DNA of 47,948 bases from Pseudomonadota bacterium (GTDB lineage Bacteria; Pseudomonadota; Alphaproteobacteria; Rickettsiales; SXRF01). Below are positions 1-10,002 of the stretch, one piece after another. The notes beneath the pieces are model-generated. The model saw only the letters and a program-made list of their open reading frames with translations. It was not told the origin of the DNA and did no database searches. Position numbers and translations under genes: made by a program. Each line of letters opens with the position of its first letter. Position 1 is the stretch's first letter. The stretch lies in contig JAGWIM010000005.1 in assembly GCA_028873525.1 (NCBI GenBank), positions 1-47,948 on the forward strand, read 5' to 3'.

Positions 1-382
1 ACAAGCGATAAAATTCCTTGAGAAGAAGCTTATACCTGCGATTAATTTCATTAGTGAGTCTACCAGGAATGAATTGTTTCATGCCATTGCCGCGCGCAGA
101 AAACGAGATCCGGCAAATTCTCCATTGGCGGTTTCGCCTCCCGTGAGTTCATCGCCCGTCACTCCATCTTCGACGGCGGCATTACCGACTGAAGCTGCAC
201 CAGCAGATCCGGGTATCGATCAAAAAACACGTCCGGTGGCGCCGCCGGGTCATGGGAGAAGAATATTCCCTGAAGAATTGGCAAGAATGATTGAGGCACG
301 TGGGATCCCGGAAAGACCAGATAATTGGCTGGATGCCCTGAAAGGATCCGGAAATCCCAGTATAACATGGACGAGGGATTAG
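1..382 (+). CDS. C-terminal part of an unknown protein, cut by the window edge
   Basis: The reading frame is open from base 2 to the stop at 380-382, with no stop codon before the left edge, so this is the last ~126 residues of a longer protein. The visible part starts with a charged segment (residues KFLEKKLIPAINFISE), continues through a basic patch (AARRKRD), then a Pro/Ala/Ser-rich low-complexity linker of about 45 residues, and ends in a short charged tail containing FPEELARMIEARGIPERPDN. A TTG at 74 could be a start but nothing favours it over read-through from upstream. No family recognised. It converges with the acetoacetate decarboxylase gene. Confidence 0.6.
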   Translation, partial: QAIKFLEKKLIPAINFISESTRNELFHAIAARRKRDPANSPLAVSPPVSSSPVTPSSTAALPTEAAPADPGIDQKTRPVAPPGHGRRIFPEELARMIEARGIPERPDNWLDALKGSGNPSITWTRD

Positions 383-420
383 AGCGTTCTTTCCACTCCG
401 CCGTCCAGCCGCCGTAGATA

Positions 421-1203
421 TTATCTGGCCGGTTTGAGGTAGTCATATTCCACCGTGCCATAAGGCAGCGTCATGTCGGCGATGAAATGGCTGCCGCCGA
501 TGACGCGCCTGACCGGCAAATCGGCTACCGGCGCGTTGACATGCGGCACCAGGTGCAGGCGCGCCGGCCCGGCCCAGGCGCCTTTGACCGTGATGTCGGT
601 CATGCGGTAGGAAATAAGCTGCACCATGCCCGGCGAGCCGTCGACGTTGGGGATGATTTTCAGGTTGCAGGTTTTTTTGCCGAGCTTTTTTTCAACGACC
701 TTGGGGTCGCAAGAGGTATGCTCGGTCTGGCCATAATGCACCAGCAGGTTTTCATGCTTGTAGGTCATGGTGCCCATGGCGACGCGCTGCCCGGCATAGT
801 CGAGCGTGCCGGTTAAGGTGTCGTGCACGATGGTAAGCTGCGGTTTGGCATATTTTTTGGGAAAGCCCCAGACCTCGCGGCCGCCGGAGATGGGCGGCTC
901 GTCGTCGAGATACATCTGCGAGATGAAACTCACCTCTTCGCCGTTTAACGCCGCCGGAATAACGACGCCCGATTCACAGTAATCGCCGAAGCCGGAGCTG
1001 TCGGGCATTTTCATGAACTCATATGCCACCAGGTTGCCCGCCGCCGGCATGAGCGGCTCCGGCAGGATGGCGCGGATGGCTTCCGGGTCGGATTCGTAGG
1101 TGACAATCATGTACTCGCGGTTGACGAAGCGGTACGGCCCCTTGGGGTAGCTATTCCCTACGGCAGGCATTGAAGGAAGCGCCAGGATGTCTTTGCGGTT
1201 CAT
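421..1203 (-). CDS. adc: Acetoacetate decarboxylase
   Basis: 260 residues, full length for the ADC family. The enzyme converts acetoacetate to acetone and CO2 through a Schiff base on a lysine. The sequence shows the signature GGREVWGFPKKYAKP, with the lysine pair at residues 116-117 matching the nucleophile/modulating Lys pair, and Arg29 and Glu77 (DYCESG) in the places of the family's other active-site residues. The start codon lies 3 nt after the stop of the SURF1 gene on the same strand, so the two are probably co-transcribed. In a phasin-bearing organism the enzyme may serve ketone or polyhydroxybutyrate metabolism, which is inference. Some family members act on other substrates. Confidence 0.9.
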   Translation of the reverse strand: MNRKDILALPSMPAVGNSYPKGPYRFVNREYMIVTYESDPEAIRAILPEPLMPAAGNLVAYEFMKMPDSSGFGDYCESGVVIPAALNGEEVSFISQMYLDDEPPISGGREVWGFPKKYAKPQLTIVHDTLTGTLDYAGQRVAMGTMTYKHENLLVHYGQTEHTSCDPKVVEKKLGKKTCNLKIIPNVDGSPGMVQLISYRMTDITVKGAWAGPARLHLVPHVNAPVADLPVRRVIGGSHFIADMTLPYGTVEYDYLKPAR

Positions 1204-1206
1204 GAT

Positions 1207-1890
1207 TTACCCTACTCTTTTCTGAGGCATTCTATAATACAACCCGAACATCACCAGCGCAATCAGCGCCAGCGCGAACCAGGTGATGGCGTATTGCAGG
1301 TGATCATCGCGTATGAAAATGGCGCCGTCGCTCGGGATGGGATAGACGCCGCGCTCGCGCTCGCCCACCGCTTCCACCATCAGCGGCTCAAGCGCAAGGC
1401 CGGTGGCTTTCGACATGGCGGGGATGTCCTCATAAAACCAGATATTCTTTCCAGGCGCATTATCCGGCGAGAAGATGCGCCGTTCCGCAAGCGGCCGGAT
1501 GACGCCCGCCACCGTCTGCGCGCCCGGCGGCGTGGCCGCCTTGCCGTCCGGCGCGAAGCCGCGATCGACCAGGATGATTCGCCCGTCATCCTCCAGCCGG
1601 AACGGCGTCAGCAGGAAAAATCCCGGGTCCTCGTATTGCATGCCGCCGGCGCGGCGCAGCGTGTGATTATACAGGAAAATGCCGGTGAGTTTGACGTTGC
1701 GGTAGTCGAGGCCGGAGAGGTTTTGCGGCAGCGTGCCGAGCGCCGGCAGCGCCTGCTGCCTGCTGATATGCGCCAGCAGATGGGTTTTCCATGCGAGGCG
1801 CTTCACCTGCCAGGCGCCGATGGCCGAGAACAGCGCGACGGCGGCGATGATGAATAACAACGGGATCAACTCCGGCTTGCGGAAGCGCAT
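1207..1890 (-). CDS. SURF1 family cytochrome c oxidase assembly protein
   Basis: 227 residues with the two-helix SURF1 layout: an N-terminal membrane segment (about residues 8-24) followed by GAWQVKRLAWK, a periplasmic domain, and a C-terminal membrane segment (about 200-220) starting YAITWFALAL. The family assists haem a insertion into cytochrome c oxidase subunit I. I chose the ATG at 1890, which has AGGA about 8 nt upstream; the frame stays open further upstream, but that extension is encoded partly by palindromic repeat sequence and looks non-coding. The gene is about 22 kb from the cox cluster in this window and apparently forms an operon with adc instead, which is unusual. Confidence 0.88.
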   Translation of the reverse strand: MRFRKPELIPLLFIIAAVALFSAIGAWQVKRLAWKTHLLAHISRQQALPALGTLPQNLSGLDYRNVKLTGIFLYNHTLRRAGGMQYEDPGFFLLTPFRLEDDGRIILVDRGFAPDGKAATPPGAQTVAGVIRPLAERRIFSPDNAPGKNIWFYEDIPAMSKATGLALEPLMVEAVGERERGVYPIPSDGAIFIRDDHLQYAITWFALALIALVMFGLYYRMPQKRVG

Positions 1891-2043
1891 TTTTTCATCC
1901 TGTACGACTGTCAGCGGGGCACAGAATCTCGTGCCATTGATGTATAAGGTTGCCGGGCATGATAGCGAGTGACCATAATTCAATACAAGACCGCTTGAAC
2001 CTATCATTTTTAGGCCTATATTCACAAGGGTAATTCCTGTATA

Positions 2044-2120
2044 AATCCTGCGGGCCGCGCAGGCGATTGCGCAGGATTGTTTAACCGTATCCTGCGCCGC
2101 GCCTTTGGCGCTCACAGGAT
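2044..2120. repeat. Pair of AATCCTG-type palindromic elements
   Basis: Two short hairpins lie side by side between SURF1 and the peroxiredoxin gene. The first (2044-2078) begins AATCCTGCG and ends GCAGGATT; the second (2089-2120) begins ATCCTGCG and ends CACAGGAT. The same ends recur in pairs at 2782-2882, 12432-12517 and inside purL at 43202-43264, defining a family. The second hairpin ends only about 6 nt before the peroxiredoxin ribosome-binding site. Confidence 0.8.
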
Positions 2121-2138
2121 GTAAAAAGGAGAACCGCC

Positions 2139-2777
2139 ATGAGCGTATTGGTTGGCAAGCAAGCCCCTGATTTTACTGCAACTGCGGTGATGCCCGATAA
2201 CAGCTTCGACGATAAATTCAGCCTGCTGAATTATCTCGGCATCAAGAAAGACGCTTCCGGCAAAGTCACCAAAAAAGGCAAAATCGGCGTGTTGTTTTTC
2301 TGGCCGCTCGATTTCACTTTTGTCTGCCCGTCGGAAATCATCGCCTTCAACAACCGGCTCAAGGAATTCAAGCTGCGCAAAACCGAAGTCATCGGCTGCT
2401 CGGTGGATTCGCATTTCACCCATCTGGCGTGGAAGCAGACGCCGGTGGAAAAGGGCGGCATCGGCGACGTACAGTTCCCGATGGTCGCCGACCTCACCAA
2501 AACCATCGCCCGCGATTATGACGTGCTGACCGGCGCCGCCGTGGCGTTCCGCGGCACCTTCCTCATCGACGGAAACGGCATCGTCCGCCATCAGGTGGTC
2601 AACGATCTGCCGCTCGGCCGCAACGTCGATGAAGCCATCCGCATGGTGGACGCGCTGCAATTCCACGAAGAGCACGGCGAAGTCTGCCCGGCCGGCTGGG
2701 AACGCGGCGACGAAGGCATGAAGGCCACCGCCTCCGGCGTGGCCAGCTACCTCAAGGGACATGCGAAGAAGCTTTGA
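2139..2777 (+). CDS. Typical 2-Cys peroxiredoxin (AhpC/Prx1 type)
   Basis: 212 residues. It reduces peroxides by a thiol mechanism: peroxidatic Cys63 sits in FTFVCPSE and resolving Cys183 in GEVCPAGW, the arrangement of typical 2-Cys enzymes that form disulfides between subunits. Arg138 (FRGTF) matches the conserved active-site arginine. The strand-loop region KKDASGKVTKKGKIG before VLFFWPLDFT is longer than in E. coli AhpC but occurs in other Prx1-group enzymes. The start is supported by AAGGAG a few bases upstream of the ATG. The thioredoxin reductase at 4378 could be part of its reductant chain, though the two are not adjacent. Confidence 0.93.
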   Translation: MSVLVGKQAPDFTATAVMPDNSFDDKFSLLNYLGIKKDASGKVTKKGKIGVLFFWPLDFTFVCPSEIIAFNNRLKEFKLRKTEVIGCSVDSHFTHLAWKQTPVEKGGIGDVQFPMVADLTKTIARDYDVLTGAAVAFRGTFLIDGNGIVRHQVVNDLPLGRNVDEAIRMVDALQFHEEHGEVCPAGWERGDEGMKATASGVASYLKGHAKKL

Positions 2778-2781
2778 GTAT

Positions 2782-2882
2782 AATCCTGTGAGCCGCGTTA
2801 GCGGCTGCACGGGATCTCATTGAAGTTAGGGCGAGGTCCCGCGCTTCACGTTTTTCGCGTTCGCAAAAGAGACGTGCCACGG
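2782..2882. repeat. Pair of AATCCTG-type palindromic elements after the peroxiredoxin gene
   Basis: A hairpin at 2782-2815 begins AATCCTGTG and ends GCACGGGAT, with an AGCCGC/GCGGCT inner stem. A second, more diverged palindrome follows to about 2876 (CCCGCG arm at about 2840, then ACGTTTTTCGCG with its complement, and a closing CACGGGAT). The paired arrangement matches the copies at 2044-2120 and 12432-12517. Confidence 0.65.
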
Positions 2883-2920
2883 GATGAATAAGACCAAACT
2901 CGTCATCGGTTCCTGTTCAT

Positions 2921-3982
2921 ATGCTTCAATACAATCTCATCCATCGCGAAAACCCCGATTTCTGCGTTGATTTTCCGGAACCTCAATATCTTGGAGCCAA
3001 GCACAAACTCGCATCCTGGATTGTCGGGCATATGCCTGAAACGGTTTCCGCCGTATTTGACGGGTTTGGCGGTTCCCAGTCCATTGCTTTCATGGTGAAG
3101 ACCAAAGGGAAAGAAGTCCATACCAATGATTTAATGCGTTACGCTCATCACACGGGAATGGCGCTCATCGAGAACAGGGACGCCACCTTGTCGGAAGCTG
3201 ACGTGCATATGCTGTTTGCGGAAAACCCTTCTCGCGGCAGTCTGATGCAATCGTTATTCAGCAATATATTTTTCAATGCGGAAGATGCAGTTTTTTTGGA
3301 TAATTTCCGGGCAAACGTCGAATTATTGCAGTGCGAATACAAAAAATCCCTGGCGCTGTGTATCATGAACCGCAGCCTGACGAGAAAAATCATCATGGGG
3401 CATTTTGCTCACCTGCAAGCCATACCATATGCCAATGATCCTGTAAGAGTGCGCCGCAATCCGAGCATTGCAAAACCCGTTTCCGCCCTATTTCTTGAAT
3501 TGTTGCCGGAATATAACCGCGCCGTTTTTGATAACAGGCAAAAAAATCGTTCATATGCAGGTAATGTGCTTGAGATATTGCCGCGGTTGAAAAATATTGA
3601 TCTCGCCTATTATGATCCGCCTTACTGCAACAGCCATTCCGATTATCAGGCGTTCTATCATTTGCTGGAAACCTTTGTCGAGTACTGGCCGGACAAAGAA
3701 TTCAGTGGAGGCACGCGGCGCTATCATCCCTCCCGCGCCAGCGGCTTCGATAAGAAAAAAGGCATGATGGAATCGCTGCATTCCCTGTTTGCCTTTTCAT
3801 CGGATATTCCGTTGGTCTTTATGAGTTATAACTGCCGTTCGTATCCTGATATTAATGGATTGATGGAGATTGCCCGGCGTTACCGCCGCGTCGAGGTTCA
3901 TGAAAAAGAATATCGCCAGTCACGCGGCGGCAAGGGGTCGGTGTCCGGCAGCCGGGAGTATCTGCTGGTGTGCAGGAAATGA
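2921..3982 (+). CDS. D12-class N6-adenine DNA methyltransferase, orphan
   Basis: 353 residues. It is expected to transfer a methyl group from S-adenosylmethionine to adenine N6 in DNA. Motif order fits the Dam-like alpha class: YLGAKHKLASWI (residues 23-34, motif X), VFDGFGGSQSI (45-55, motif I, SAM binding) and YYDPPYCN (230-237, catalytic motif IV, DPPY). No restriction endonuclease or specificity subunit is adjacent, so it appears to be solitary. The gene is clearly more A+T-rich than the flanking housekeeping genes and is bordered by palindromic elements on the left and a gene-poor AT-rich stretch on the right, suggesting acquisition. The ATG at 2921 has no good ribosome-binding site. Target sequence cannot be read from the protein. 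Confidence 0.9.
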   Translation: MLQYNLIHRENPDFCVDFPEPQYLGAKHKLASWIVGHMPETVSAVFDGFGGSQSIAFMVKTKGKEVHTNDLMRYAHHTGMALIENRDATLSEADVHMLFAENPSRGSLMQSLFSNIFFNAEDAVFLDNFRANVELLQCEYKKSLALCIMNRSLTRKIIMGHFAHLQAIPYANDPVRVRRNPSIAKPVSALFLELLPEYNRAVFDNRQKNRSYAGNVLEILPRLKNIDLAYYDPPYCNSHSDYQAFYHLLETFVEYWPDKEFSGGTRRYHPSRASGFDKKKGMMESLHSLFAFSSDIPLVFMSYNCRSYPDINGLMEIARRYRRVEVHEKEYRQSRGGKGSVSGSREYLLVCRK

Positions 3983-4377
3983 CAACATGATGAACTTTGA
4001 CGAGCGCACCATCATGCCAGTGAAAGAAACCCCTTAAATGGAGTGTGAGAATGATTTGAACTGTAGCAATTTTCTTAATACTGTTGATAATGCTCTTCGA
4101 GTTATACCGAAGAGCATTACGCCAGACGAATATGTTGCAGGCAATGCGTGTGATGGTAGTCCTTAACAGCGAGTTTTCAGAAGGGCGATGCACCAAGATA
4201 ATGGAATACCTGAAATTGATTACAGCGCAAAATACGATGGAAATATCTCGACAATTCAATGCCGCATCGGACAACATGGCTTTTAGACTTGCCAAAGAAA
4301 GCCCGCTTCTCTTAAGCGCACATGCTGCTCTTTGGGATGCCTTCAAACAGACTAAGCAGCAAACCGCCACTTGAGCC
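3983..4377. other. AT-rich gap with only doubtful reading frames
   Basis: About 395 bp between the methyltransferase and trxB. Two overlapping short frames on the plus strand both look moderately protein-like: one from ATG 4038 to a stop at 4164-4166 (42 codons, which continues open after that stop for about 39 more codons) and one from ATG 4090 to 4374. Neither has a convincing ribosome-binding site. This could be a decayed gene carried with the methyltransferase, or non-coding sequence. Confidence 0.5.
4090..4374 (+). CDS. Doubtful small protein of 94 residues
   Basis: Open from the ATG at 4090 to a TGA at 4372-4374 that ends 3 nt before the trxB start. The predicted product is mostly helical, with segments such as FELYRRALRQTN and SAHAALWDAFKQTK. 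There is no recognisable motif, no ribosome-binding site, and a second open frame overlaps its first third. An argument for reality is that the trxB start has no clear ribosome-binding site of its own, which would fit coupling to an upstream frame. Confidence 0.28.
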   Translation: MLFELYRRALRQTNMLQAMRVMVVLNSEFSEGRCTKIMEYLKLITAQNTMEISRQFNAASDNMAFRLAKESPLLLSAHAALWDAFKQTKQQTAT

Positions 4378-5316
4378 ATGACCACTCACCACACCAAAAT
4401 CCTCATTATCGGTTCCGGCGCGGCGGGCTGCACGGCGGCGATTTACGCGGCGCGCGCCTCGCTGAATCCCATTCTCGTGCGGGGGATGCAGCCGGGCGGC
4501 CAGCTCACCATCACCACCGACGTCGAGAATTTCCCCGGCTTCGAACATGCCATTCAGGGGCCGTGGCTGATGGAGCAGATGGAAAAGCAGGCGCTTCATG
4601 TCGGCACGCAGATTATCGACGACCATATCGCCAGGGTGGATTTATCGAAGCGGCCGTTCACCGCCGTCGGCGAATCGGGCGATACCTACACCGCCGACAC
4701 GCTGGTCATCGCCACCGGCGCCACGGCGCGCTGGCTGGGCATCGAAAGCGAAAAGAAATTCGCCGGCTTCGGCATTTCGGCCTGCGCTACTTGCGACGGG
4801 TTTTTCTTCAAAGGCAAGGAAGTCGTGGTGTTCGGCGGCGGCAACAGCGCCGTCGAGGAAGCGCTGTTTCTCACCAATTTTGCCACGAAAGTGACGCTCA
4901 TCCATCGCCGCGACACGCTGCGCGCCGAAAAAATCGGGCAGGAGCGGCTGTTCAAGAATCCGAAAATCTCGGTGATATGGGACAGCGTGGTGGAGGAATT
5001 CATCGGCACGGAAAATCCCAATTCGCTGACCGGCGTGCGGCTTAAAAACGTCAAGACCGGCACGATTTCGGAGATTAAAACCGACGGCGCCTTCATCGCC
5101 ATCGGCCACACGCCCAATACGGAATTGTTCAAGGGCGCCGTTGACATGGATAAGGACAATTACATTATCACCACGCCCGGCAGCACAAAAACCAATGTCC
5201 CCGGCGTGTTCGCTGCCGGCGACGTGCAGGATAAAATCTTCCGGCAGGCGGTGACGGCGGCTGGAACGGGCTGCATGGCGGCGCTGGAGGCAGAGAGATT
5301 CTTAGCGGGGCATTAA
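4378..5316 (+). CDS. trxB: Thioredoxin reductase (NADPH)
   Basis: 312 residues, the usual length. A cytosolic flavoenzyme that passes electrons from NADPH through FAD and a redox disulfide to thioredoxin. FAD-binding GSGAAG is at residues 12-17, the redox-active CATC motif at 136-139 (ACATCDG), the NADPH loop GGGNSAVEEA at about 152-161 with the following HRRD (175-178), and the C-terminal FAD motif AAGDVQDKIFRQA near residue 282. It is followed by a LysR-type gene on the same strand, an arrangement often seen in alphaproteobacteria. The ATG directly follows the preceding doubtful frame. Confidence 0.96.
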   Translation: MTTHHTKILIIGSGAAGCTAAIYAARASLNPILVRGMQPGGQLTITTDVENFPGFEHAIQGPWLMEQMEKQALHVGTQIIDDHIARVDLSKRPFTAVGESGDTYTADTLVIATGATARWLGIESEKKFAGFGISACATCDGFFFKGKEVVVFGGGNSAVEEALFLTNFATKVTLIHRRDTLRAEKIGQERLFKNPKISVIWDSVVEEFIGTENPNSLTGVRLKNVKTGTISEIKTDGAFIAIGHTPNTELFKGAVDMDKDNYIITTPGSTKTNVPGVFAAGDVQDKIFRQAVTAAGTGCMAALEAERFLAGH

Positions 5317-5578
5317 CCTAATAATTCATATCAGGATTTTGAAATAACCAAGGCCGATTATCCCTTTTTTCCTAAACCCGTCAGTTTTATCAGTTGCTCG
5401 GAAGTGTATGTTATGATCACGACGAAATTGAACATGTTTCTCCGGGGGGTGCTTGGGAAGTTTGACAAAAAATCATATGGCCACACTTGCTCACCATCTG
5501 GCGGCAAGCCATGTAATGGAAACGCGTTTTATTAATATCGTTTGCAGCACCCTGCACAAAATTCAGTGAGTTAACTCC

Positions 5579-6484
5579 ATGACGGACTGGGATAAACTCC
5601 GGATATTTCATGCGGTTGCGACCGCGCAGAGCTTCACCCGCGCCGGCGAGGTGCTGCACTTGAGCCAGTCGGCCATCAGCCGCCAGGTAGCCGCGCTTGA
5701 GGAAAGTTTGCAGGTGGCGCTGTTCCACCGTCATGCGCGCGGGTTGTTGCTGACCGAGCAGGGCGAGATATTATTCCGCACGGTGAGTGAGATGCTGACG
5801 CGCCTGGCCATGGCTGAGAATGCGCTCTTGGAAAGCAAGGAGCGCCCGCGCGGGCCGCTGAAAATCACTGCGCCGGTCGCCATTGGTACGACGTGGCTGA
5901 CGCCGCATATGCGCGAGTTCGGCGAGCTTTATCCTGACATAAGGCTGACCTTGCTGGCCGATGACCGGGAACTCGACCTCACCAAGCGCGAAGCGGATGT
6001 GGCCATCCGGCTGTTCCCGGCGCGGCATCCCGACCTCGTGCAGAAGCTGCTCACTACGCTCAATAACTCGCTTTATGCCTCCAACGATTACCTGCGCGCG
6101 CGCGGCGTGCCGCAGAAGCCGCAGGATCTGGCGTCGCACCGGCTCATCACCTACGGCGAGGAACCGAACCTGCCGTTTGCCGAGGTCAACTGGATTCTGG
6201 AGGCCGGCGCCGGGCGCGAGGAAAAGCGCGAGCCGTATTTCGTCATCAACAGCCTGCTCGGGATGCTGAAAGCGGTCGAAAGTTCCATCGGCATCGCCGG
6301 CCTGCCGGATTACATGGCGCAAGGATCGCCGCGCATCAGTAAAGTGCTGCCGGAACTGAAAGGCCCGCCGACCGAAGTGTATTTCATTTATTCCGTTGAT
6401 CTGCGGAACTCGAAAAGAGTCAAGGTATTCAAGGAATTTCTGTTGCGTAAATTGACCGAGGATGGGTTGAGCAAGGCGGCTTAA
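5579..6484 (+). CDS. LysR-family transcriptional regulator
   Basis: 301 residues with the two-domain LysR layout: an N-terminal winged helix-turn-helix (about residues 5-64; AQSFTRAGEVLHLSQSAISRQVAALEE in two parts) and a periplasmic-binding-protein-like effector domain from about residue 92 (RGPLKITAPVAIGTTWL) to the end. It reads in the same direction as trxB after a 262-bp gap without another gene, so it probably has its own promoter. Whether trxB is its target is inference from position only. The effector is unknown. Confidence 0.93.
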   Translation: MTDWDKLRIFHAVATAQSFTRAGEVLHLSQSAISRQVAALEESLQVALFHRHARGLLLTEQGEILFRTVSEMLTRLAMAENALLESKERPRGPLKITAPVAIGTTWLTPHMREFGELYPDIRLTLLADDRELDLTKREADVAIRLFPARHPDLVQKLLTTLNNSLYASNDYLRARGVPQKPQDLASHRLITYGEEPNLPFAEVNWILEAGAGREEKREPYFVINSLLGMLKAVESSIGIAGLPDYMAQGSPRISKVLPELKGPPTEVYFIYSVDLRNSKRVKVFKEFLLRKLTEDGLSKAA

Positions 6485-6485
6485 T

Positions 6486-6591
6486 AGCCCCGCATAAGCC
6501 TGCTTTAGCAGGCGCATTGCGGGGTCCGGTCCAACCTATATTGGGCGGAATGGCGTTTTATATGAACCAGACCCCGCAACAAGTGCGGGGT
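6486..6591. repeat. Compound palindromic element with CCCCGCA/TGCGGGG arms
   Basis: Hairpin one spans 6486-6525, with outer arms CCCCGCA (6488) and TGCGGGG (6518) and an inner stem GCCTGC/GCAGGC. Hairpin two is ACCCCGCA/TGCGGGGT (6571-6578 and 6584-6591). The outer sequence GGGGTC.GGT and ACC.GACCCC between them is also complementary, so the element can fold as a whole. It starts 2 nt after the LysR stop codon and may also stop transcription, but no T-run follows either hairpin. Confidence 0.7.
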
Positions 6592-6659
6592 TATGCAAAA
6601 AACGCATACCAAACCTGTGATATTAGAAATTCTCAACTATATTAGAATAGCTATTATGC

Positions 6660-6754
6660 AGTTATGAGTTCGATGCAGTGCATCCTCATTTTGGGCGCAA
6701 GCCCGAATCCTCCCTGTTATAGCTTATCCCCCCACTCACGAGTGGGGGGATTTT

Positions 6755-6756
<2 letters not shown>
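6660..6756 (+). ncRNA. Candidate small RNA with three hairpins and an unpaired TCCTCCC
   Basis: No reading frame explains this segment. Hairpin 1 (6664-6689) has ATGAG/CTCAT outer and ATGC/GCAT inner stems; hairpin 2 (6693-6704) is GGGC-GCAA-GCCC with a GNRA-type loop; hairpin 3 (6727-6750) is a perfect 10-bp stem followed by six T, a textbook intrinsic terminator. Between hairpins 2 and 3 lies a predicted unpaired TCCTCCC (6708-6714), complementary to a ribosome-binding site, a feature of several trans-acting alphaproteobacterial sRNAs. A TATTAT box at 6652-6657 could be the -10 element. The LysR stop codon is 240 bp upstream, rather far for this to be only that gene's terminator. Inference from sequence alone. 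Confidence 0.45.
6727..6756 (+). terminator. Strong intrinsic terminator
   Basis: Perfect 10-bp stem TCCCCCCACT / AGTGGGGGGA with a CACG loop, followed directly by TTTTTT. The T-run is on the plus strand, so it ends plus-strand transcription. Its tail overlaps the stop codon of the convergent aminotransferase gene (6755-6757). Confidence 0.93.
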
Positions 6757-8859
<2,103 letters not shown>

Positions 8860-8861
8860 GA

Positions 8862-9953
8862 TTAATTATTAAACCTGAAATGCAGCACATCTCCGTCCTG
8901 TACCACATATTCCTTGCCTTCTAAACGGAATTTTCCTGCTTCCTTGGCGCCCTGCTCGCCTTTTCCGGTGAGGTAATCGACATAGGAAATGGTTTCGGCG
9001 CGGATGAACCCCTTCTCGAAATCGGTGTGGATGACGCCGGCGGCGGCGGGTGCGGCCGTGCCAATGGCCACCGTCCAGGCGCGCGCTTCTTTCGGGCCGA
9101 CGGTGAAATAGGTGATGAGTCCCAGGAGCGCGTAGCCCGCCTTGATGATGCGCGACAGGCCGGTTTCCGAAAGCTCCAGCGACGACAGGAATTCCTGCTT
9201 ATCGGCCTCGCTTGGCAGCAGGGAGATTTCCGCCTCGATCTTGGCCGAGATGACCACACACGGCGCGCCGCGGTTCCTCGCCATGGCTTCAACGGACGCA
9301 GAGAGCGCATTGCCCGCACCGGCGCTGGTTTCATCGACGTTGCAGACATACATGACAGGCTTCGAGGTGAGCAGTTGCAGCGCCTTCATTTCCTGCGGGT
9401 CGGCGTCAGCAGCGCGTGCCGGTTTGCCGTCGTTTAAGACTTTCAGCACGCGCTCCATCAGCGCGCTTTGCTGGATGGATTCCTTATCGTTTCCCTTGGC
9501 TTTTTTCTGCAAATTCGGCAGGCGCTTTTCGATGCTTTCGATGTCGGCCAGCATCAATTCGGTTTCAACGATATCGGCATCGCGCAGCGGGTCGACCTTG
9601 CCTTCGACGTGCGTGACGTCGCCATCCTCGAAGCAGCGCAGGACGTAAATAATCGCATCCACTTCGCGGATGTGCGAAAGGAACTGGTTGCCGAGTCCCT
9701 CGCCTTTGCTGGCACCGCGCACCAGTCCGGCGATGTCCACGAACTCCAGTTGCGTCGGGACGATCTGCGCCGAACCGGCGATGGCGGCCAGCTTGTCCAG
9801 CCGGTCGTCCGGCACGCCGACGCGGCCGACATTCGGCTCGATTGTACAGAATGGATAATTCGCCGCCTCGGCTTGCTGAGTCGCCAGCAACGCATTGAAT
9901 AACGTTGACTTTCCGACATTTGGCAGCCCGACAATACCGCATTTAAAGCCCAT
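8862..9953 (-). CDS. ychF: YchF/OLA1-family ribosome-associated P-loop NTPase
   Basis: 363 residues, the family's usual size. The P-loop is GLPNVGKST (residues 9-17); switch regions FCTIEPNVG and [19 protein letters not shown] follow, and NVDE occupies the G4 position where this family departs from the NKxD of true GTPases, consistent with its preference for ATP. A coiled-coil insertion ([16 protein letters not shown]) and a C-terminal TGS domain (from about residue 280, ending GDVLHFRFN) complete the fold. It precedes the FKBP gene and follows pth on the minus strand; pth-ychF adjacency is common in bacteria. Confidence 0.96.
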   Translation of the reverse strand: MGFKCGIVGLPNVGKSTLFNALLATQQAEAANYPFCTIEPNVGRVGVPDDRLDKLAAIAGSAQIVPTQLEFVDIAGLVRGASKGEGLGNQFLSHIREVDAIIYVLRCFEDGDVTHVEGKVDPLRDADIVETELMLADIESIEKRLPNLQKKAKGNDKESIQQSALMERVLKVLNDGKPARAADADPQEMKALQLLTSKPVMYVCNVDETSAGAGNALSASVEAMARNRGAPCVVISAKIEAEISLLPSEADKQEFLSSLELSETGLSRIIKAGYALLGLITYFTVGPKEARAWTVAIGTAAPAAAGVIHTDFEKGFIRAETISYVDYLTGKGEQGAKEAGKFRLEGKEYVVQDGDVLHFRFNN

Positions 9954-9969
9954 TCTTTATGTCCCCTCC

Positions 9970-10002
9970 CCAACCCTCCCCCCGCGAGGGGGAGGGAGTT
10001 AA
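9970..10002. repeat. C-rich/G-rich hairpin between ychF and pth
   Basis: ACCCTCCCCC-CGCG-AGGGGGAGGG forms a strong stem. The pth stop codon (9999-10001) lies at the edge of the right arm. The composition resembles the larger palindrome inserted in purQ (42266-42359). Confidence 0.7.

Noticed and set aside
1891-2115. A 75-residue N-terminal extension of SURF1
   Set aside because: It precedes a family-like start with its own ribosome-binding site and is partly encoded by palindromic repeats.
2112-2810. A 232-codon minus-strand open frame opposite the peroxiredoxin gene
   Set aside because: The plus strand codes a full 2-Cys peroxiredoxin with both cysteines; the minus frame is its shadow.
6708-6714. 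T-arm-like sequence near the candidate small RNA as a tRNA gene
   Set aside because: No acceptor stem, anticodon arm or GTTCRA T-loop can be assembled around it.
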